This document shows, one piece after another, positions 6,136-8,944 of a DNA stretch of 8,944 nt. A model generated the notes under the pieces. That model was given only the letters and a program-made list of their open reading frames with translations. It did no database searches and was not told the origin of the DNA. The position numbers were made by a program, and so were the translations under genes. Numbering within the stretch: position 1 is the stretch's first letter; every line of letters begins with the position of its first letter. The stretch comes from Saprospiraceae bacterium. Lineage in GTDB: Bacteria; Bacteroidota; Bacteroidia; Chitinophagales; Saprospiraceae. Where the stretch lies: assembly GCA_027009605.1 (NCBI GenBank), contig JALVCY010000486.1, forward strand, positions 1-8,944, read 5' to 3'.

Positions 6136-6777
6136 CTACTCCACCACAATCCCATCAAACCAAAGCCGGAAATCACCGGCAGCATTCTGATGTAGCGTAG
6201 CGATTTTTATCCCATTAAAATCCTTGACCTTTTCCCAGGTAGTCGTCTTAGTCGGTTTTCCCCCGCCTTTTCGATACGTCCATTCGACGATTTCATTTTT
6301 TTCCGAAAGGTACAGGTCATAAGCATCTCCCGGCGTGTAGCCTTCATCATTCTTGTATTGGACGGTCAATTTAGTGGTTGGCTGCTGAGCGATTGGAGAG
6401 ACGGCATCTTTTTCGACGTAAGTCAACAGATTGTCCCGGTCCCACTTGGCGTGGAAAGGAAACAACAACCAATAGTTATCATTCACAAACCGAGCATCCA
6501 TCTTCTGCTCTTTTTCTGTCAAATCAGATGCCTGCTGATAGGATACCGTGCCTTGCGGCGAAATCAGCTCCACTCTTCGCTCTTTGGGGTACCACTTCCA
6601 ATGCCTGGCGACTTGCTTCTCCCCTTTTTGCACATGGAAAACATATTCTATGGACTTCACTTGCGTAAAATGCTCCACACCATAGGCTTGCGCCAAACGA
6701 TCAGGCAAGGAAGCAGCTTCCGGCTTACACCCGCTCAAAACAAAGAGGGAAAAGAAAAGGAGAAGGATGGTTTTCAT
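6136..6777 (-). CDS. Lipoprotein of unknown function, possibly LolA-like fold
   Basis: The 213-residue protein starts with a lipoprotein signal peptide: KT, a hydrophobic run, then the lipobox LSGC with the lipidated cysteine at C17. The mature part is rich in beta-type alternation and aromatic residues, with NDNYWLLFPFHAKWD (100-114), YDLYLSEKNEIVEWTYRK (153-170) and a closing FNGIKIATLHQ...FRLWFDGI. This layout resembles small Bacteroidota lipoproteins with the curved beta-sheet of the LolA/outer-membrane-lipoprotein-sorting superfamily; that is an impression of pattern, not a database match. It probably sits in the outer membrane or periplasm. It is transcribed in the same direction as atpB but 312 bases upstream, with atpB's own promoter in between, so it is not needed as part of the atp operon. 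Divergent to ahcY. Confidence 0.85.
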   Translation of the reverse strand: MKTILLLFFSLFVLSGCKPEAASLPDRLAQAYGVEHFTQVKSIEYVFHVQKGEKQVARHWKWYPKERRVELISPQGTVSYQQASDLTEKEQKMDARFVNDNYWLLFPFHAKWDRDNLLTYVEKDAVSPIAQQPTTKLTVQYKNDEGYTPGDAYDLYLSEKNEIVEWTYRKGGGKPTKTTTWEKVKDFNGIKIATLHQNAAGDFRLWFDGIVVE

Positions 6778-6932
6778 GATTCGATTTTTTGTGATTCTGA
6801 TATTCTAAAACAATGGCGACGGATATTAGTTTTGTGGCGGATTGGTTGCGCTAAGCGATAGAGCGTCTCCTGCCTTTAGAACCTTTCTTGCGCCCCAAAG
6901 ACCCAAAACCAACTTTTCTCCCCCAAAACCGT

Positions 6933-6940
6933 TATCTTTG
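6933..6940 (+). promoter_or_regulatory. Probable -7 promoter element of ahcY
   Basis: TATCTTTG matches the Bacteroidota -7 consensus TAnnTTTG. The expected -33 box is poor: only CTTTTC (6913-6918) lies near the right place, at a short spacing. If used, transcription would start near 6945 and leave an untranslated leader of about 110 bases before the ahcY start codon. Confidence 0.55.
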
Positions 6941-6963
6941 CACCTAATTTTTTCAAAAACAAC

Positions 6964-7048
6964 AGTACTTAAACCATCCTAGTCATTACGAAGTAGCCAT
7001 TTCAAACACTCGTAAATAATTTAGGCGCATTAAGTACTCCTAAGTACT
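6964..7048 (+). promoter_or_regulatory. Nested inverted repeats in the ahcY leader
   Basis: AGTACTTAA (6964-6972) is fully complementary to TTAAGTACT (7030-7038). Inside this pair, TTACGA (6986-6991) is complementary to TCGTAA (7010-7015). A second partner for the first arm, TAAGTACT, lies at 7041-7048, only seven bases before the ahcY ATG. The leader could thus fold into a two-stem RNA with two alternative closing pairs, one covering the ribosome entry site. Alternatively, the three AGTACT palindromes (two spaced one helical turn apart) could be operator half-sites. It does not resemble the known SAH riboswitch as far as I can judge. Confidence 0.5.
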
Positions 7049-7055
7049 AAAAAAC

Positions 7056-8369
7056 ATGTCAACAGTTACTAAAAAACTACCTTACAAGGTAGCAGACATT
7101 AATCTGGCCGATTGGGGCAGAAAAGAAATCACTTTGGCGGAAGCTGAAATGCCCGGTCTAATGACCCTGAGAGAGCGGTATCGTGACTCCAAGCCATTGA
7201 AAGGAGCCCGTATTGCAGGTTGCCTGCACATGACCATCCAAACGGCTGTTCTTATCGAAACTTTAGTAGAATTGGGCGCAGAAGTCACTTGGTCTTCTTG
7301 CAACATCTTCTCGACTCAAGACCACGCAGCTGCGGCGATTGCGGCTGCCGGGATTCCCGTCTATGCTTGGAAGGGTATGAATGAAGAAGAATTTGACTGG
7401 TGTATCGAGCAGACCTTAGATGCCTTTAAAGACGGCAAATCTCTAAATATGATTTTGGATGATGGTGGAGATTTAACCAATATGGTTTTGGACAAATTTC
7501 CACATTTGACCAAAGACATTAGAGGCTTGAGCGAAGAAACAACGACAGGCGTACACAGACTTTATGACCGGGTAGAAAACGGCACGTTGACCATTCCTGC
7601 CATCAATGTCAATGACTCTGTAACCAAGTCTAAGTTTGACAACAAATACGGCTGTAAAGAATCCTTGGTAGATGCTATTCGCCGGGCAACAGATGTGATG
7701 ATGGCCGGAAAAGTAGCCGTAGTTTGCGGATATGGCGATGTCGGTAAAGGTTCTGCCGCTTCTTTGCGCGGTGCCGGTGCTCGTGTGTTGGTGACTGAAA
7801 TTGACCCAATTTGTGCTTTACAAGCAGCAATGGACGGATTCGAAGTCAATACTTTGGATAATTTGGTCGAACGGGCAGACATCATTGTGACGGCAACGGG
7901 TAATTTCAACATTGTCACGGATCGCCATTTCATGAAGATGAAGGACAAAGCCATCGTCTGTAATATCGGCCACTTCGACAATGAAATCAACATGGCTTGG
8001 CTAAACGAAAATTACGGTGACACCAAGGATACCATCAAGCCCCAAGTCGATATGTACACCATCAATGGCAAAAATATAATCGTTTTGGCGGAAGGTCGTT
8101 TGGTCAACTTGGGTTGTGCCACCGGACATCCATCATTTGTCATGTCCAATTCCTTTACGAATCAGACGCTTGCGCAAATAGAGCTTTGGAATCATTCGGA
8201 CAGATACGAAAACAAAGTCTATATGCTTCCCAAGCACTTAGACGAAGAAGTAGCCCGCCTGCATTTGGCCAAAATCGGAGTCGTATTGACCGAGTTGACC
8301 GACCAGCAAGCAGACTATATCAGTGTCCCTAAAAACGGTCCTTACAAGCCGGAACATTACAGGTACTAG
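7056..8369 (+). CDS. ahcY: S-adenosylhomocysteine hydrolase (adenosylhomocysteinase)
   Basis: The 437-residue cytoplasmic enzyme reversibly splits S-adenosylhomocysteine into adenosine and homocysteine, removing the product that inhibits methyltransferases. Visible residues: H58 in GCLHMT, D136 in ILDDGGD, E161 in SEETTTG, K191 and D195 in NVNDSVTKSKFDN, C200, and H306 in NIGHFDNE, all equivalent to the catalytic set of the human enzyme. The NAD-binding loop is GYGDVGKG (225-232). The C-terminus KPEHYRY matches the family tail that reaches into the neighbouring subunit's NAD site. Length is normal for bacteria (about 430-470), without the roughly 40-residue insertion of some bacterial forms. 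It stands alone, divergent to the lipoprotein gene, with a structured leader and its own terminator. Confidence 0.98.
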   Translation: MSTVTKKLPYKVADINLADWGRKEITLAEAEMPGLMTLRERYRDSKPLKGARIAGCLHMTIQTAVLIETLVELGAEVTWSSCNIFSTQDHAAAAIAAAGIPVYAWKGMNEEEFDWCIEQTLDAFKDGKSLNMILDDGGDLTNMVLDKFPHLTKDIRGLSEETTTGVHRLYDRVENGTLTIPAINVNDSVTKSKFDNKYGCKESLVDAIRRATDVMMAGKVAVVCGYGDVGKGSAASLRGAGARVLVTEIDPICALQAAMDGFEVNTLDNLVERADIIVTATGNFNIVTDRHFMKMKDKAIVCNIGHFDNEINMAWLNENYGDTKDTIKPQVDMYTINGKNIIVLAEGRLVNLGCATGHPSFVMSNSFTNQTLAQIELWNHSDRYENKVYMLPKHLDEEVARLHLAKIGVVLTELTDQQADYISVPKNGPYKPEHYRY

Positions 8370-8390
8370 CAGATTGAAAATAAAGATTTT

Positions 8391-8426
8391 AAAGGTGGAT
8401 AGCGCTTGGCGTTGTTCACCTTTTTT
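8391..8426 (+). terminator. Rho-independent terminator of ahcY
   Basis: AAAGGTG-GAT-AGCGC pairs with GCGTT-GTT-CACCTTT around a TTG loop, giving a continuous 15-bp stem if G-U pairs are counted, followed by a run of six T (8421-8426) that overlaps the stem end. It lies 21 bases after the ahcY stop codon. Confidence 0.88.
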
Positions 8427-8459
8427 GTTGAGATATAGCCCCATAAAGTTGAGACGGTC

Positions 8460-8640
8460 GCCTTCGGCTCTCTGGTTGAGACTGTCCCGATTACTATCGT
8501 GGATACGGACTTCGTGAGTTGAGACGCTTCGCAGGTTGAGATGATTTGGTTTCTTACTTGGATTTTTACTTCATTATTCGATATTCGGCATTCTGTTAGT
8601 TGAAAAGTTGAAGAAGTTGATTCGCTTCGCTAGTTGAGAG
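8460..8640. repeat. Composite repeat module, copy A
   Basis: Shares with copy B (8751-8932), in the same order and orientation: GCCTTCGGCTCTCT (8460-8473), TACGGACTTCG (8504-8514), GCTTCGCAGGTTGAGATGAT (8526-8545), one 53-nt AT-rich unit (8543-8595), an identical 23-nt block (8604-8626), and GCTTCGCTAGTTGAGA (8624-8639). Small insertions and deletions between blocks differ. Confidence 0.75.
8543..8595. repeat. 53-nt AT-rich repeat, unit 1
   Basis: First of three units of exactly 53 nt (also 8640-8692 and 8817-8869) that align without gaps. Shared core words are GAT.TGG, TTACTT.AT.ATT.GATATT and ATT.TG at the end. Unit 1 is the most divergent: by hand count about 41 of 53 positions match unit 3. 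Confidence 0.7.
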
Positions 8641-8692
8641 ATTTGGATTTTTGATTGGGGTGTTACTTTATCATTTGATATTTGGGATTCTG
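8640..8692. repeat. 53-nt AT-rich repeat, unit 2
   Basis: Aligns without gaps to units 1 and 3; about 46 of 53 positions match unit 3 by hand count. It lies outside modules A and B, directly after copy A and before the right octamer array. Confidence 0.7.
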
Positions 8693-8709
8693 ATTTTTTA
8701 GCAGTCAAG

Positions 8710-8749
8710 CCGTTAAACCGTTATACCGCTACACCATTACACCGTTAGT
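8710..8749. repeat. Five tandem copies of octamer CCGTTAYA (right array)
   Basis: Units are CCGTTAAA (8710-8717), CCGTTATA (8718-8725), CCGCTACA (8726-8733), CCATTACA (8734-8741) and CCGTTAGT (8742-8749). Same unit, copy number and orientation as the array at 461-500; AGCAGT precedes both arrays. It sits between 53-nt unit 2 and module copy B. Confidence 0.8.
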
Positions 8750-8750
8750 T

Positions 8751-8932
8751 GCCTTCGGCTCTCTAGGTTTAGGCTCGTCCTACGGACTTCGGGTTGAGAG
8801 CTTCGCAGGTTGAGATGATATGGGTTTTTGATTGGGATTTTACTTCATCATTTGATATTTGGAATTTTGTTTGGGTTTTTAGTTGAGAAAGTTGAAGAAG
8901 TTGATTCGCTCGCAGGCTTCGCTAGTTGAGAA
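8751..8932. repeat. Composite repeat module, copy B
   Basis: Carries the same ordered blocks as copy A: GCCTTCGGCTCTCT (8751-8764), TACGGACTTCG (8781-8791), GCTTCGCAGGTTGAGATGAT (8800-8819), a 53-nt unit (8817-8869), the identical 23-nt block (8888-8910), and GCTTCGCTAGTTGAGA (8917-8932). It has an extra CGCAGGCT-like insertion before the last block. The offset from copy A varies from 274 to 291 bases. Confidence 0.75.
8817..8869. repeat. 53-nt AT-rich repeat, unit 3
   Basis: Third unit, inside module copy B. TTTTTGATTGGG near its start and ATCATTTGATATTTGG in the middle are shared with unit 2. Confidence 0.7.
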
Positions 8933-8944
8933 AGTTGAAACCTA

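Larger units (their letters stand above)
6778..7055. other. Divergent intergenic region, lipoprotein gene and ahcY
   Basis: No gene is seen in these 278 bases. The right half holds the ahcY -7 box and structured leader (listed separately). The left half (6778-6930) must contain the promoter of the lipoprotein gene, but I see no clear TAnnTTTG on the minus strand. Confidence 0.5.
8427..8944. repeat. Gene-free repeat mosaic with GTTGAG words
   Basis: No plausible gene is present in these 518 bases. The hexamer GTTGAG occurs ten times, always on the plus strand (8427, 8448, 8475, 8518, 8535, 8633, 8793, 8809, 8882, 8925), mixed with GTTGAA and with CTTCG-containing words such as GCCTTCGGCTC, GGACTTCG, GCTTCGCAGG and TTCGCTAG. 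The mosaic runs off the right edge. The larger units are listed separately. Confidence 0.75.

Noticed and set aside
6358..6861. Plus-strand ORF of 167 residues antisense to the lipoprotein gene
   Set aside because: The minus strand encodes a convincing lipoprotein with a lipobox; the plus frame has no motif and is best read as its shadow.
6941..7055. Known SAH or SAM riboswitch in front of ahcY
   Set aside because: The visible stems and loops do not match the conserved cores of those classes as I know them; only an unclassified structured leader is claimed.
8427..8944. CRISPR array
   Set aside because: Repeats are of several different lengths, spacing is irregular, units diverge, and no constant repeat/unique spacer pattern or cas gene is present.

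Overview
The window looks like Bacteroidota DNA. The ATP synthase a subunit carries the long signal-peptide-plus-periplasmic N-terminal extension typical of that phylum. The F1Fo cluster has the order atpB-atpE-atpF-atpH-atpA-atpG with no atpD/atpC attached. A promoter of the Bacteroidota type (TTTG, 20 nt, TACCTTTG) sits just upstream of atpB. The family within the phylum cannot be fixed from this sequence alone; repeat-rich intergenic DNA of this style would suit Saprospiraceae-like relatives, but that is a guess.

Layout. 1-102: possible start of an unknown minus-strand gene leaving the left edge (weak). 103-499: non-coding, dense in palindromes, ending with a strong terminator for the minus-strand operon (about 394-427) and five octamer repeats that abut the atpG stop codon. 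500-5823: six ATP synthase genes, all on the minus strand, read right to left: atpB (a), atpE (c), atpF (b), atpH (delta), atpA (alpha), atpG (gamma). 5824-6135: atpB promoter and a doubtful 35-codon ORF. 6136-6777: minus-strand lipoprotein of unknown function. 6778-7055: divergent intergenic region with a -7 element and a structured leader for the next gene. 7056-8369: ahcY on the plus strand, closed by a strong terminator at 8391-8426. 8427-8944: no gene, but a mosaic of intergenic repeats.

How it works together. The atp genes encode the whole Fo motor (a, b, c) plus the F1 parts that connect to it (delta, alpha, gamma). The catalytic beta subunit and epsilon must be encoded elsewhere. The operon seems to have internal RNA punctuation: a terminator-like hairpin with a U tract directly after atpE, and a long imperfect inverted repeat between atpA and atpG. 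Both sit where subunit stoichiometry changes (many c per b; three alpha per gamma). ahcY (S-adenosylhomocysteine hydrolase) is an independent unit of the methyl cycle.

No defence system, mobile element with a transposase, CRISPR array, tRNA or rRNA was seen. The least explained parts are the ahcY leader, the atpE-atpF hairpin, and the repeat families: the CCGTTAYA octamer arrays at both ends of the window, three ungapped 53-nt units, and a composite module of about 180 bp present twice.
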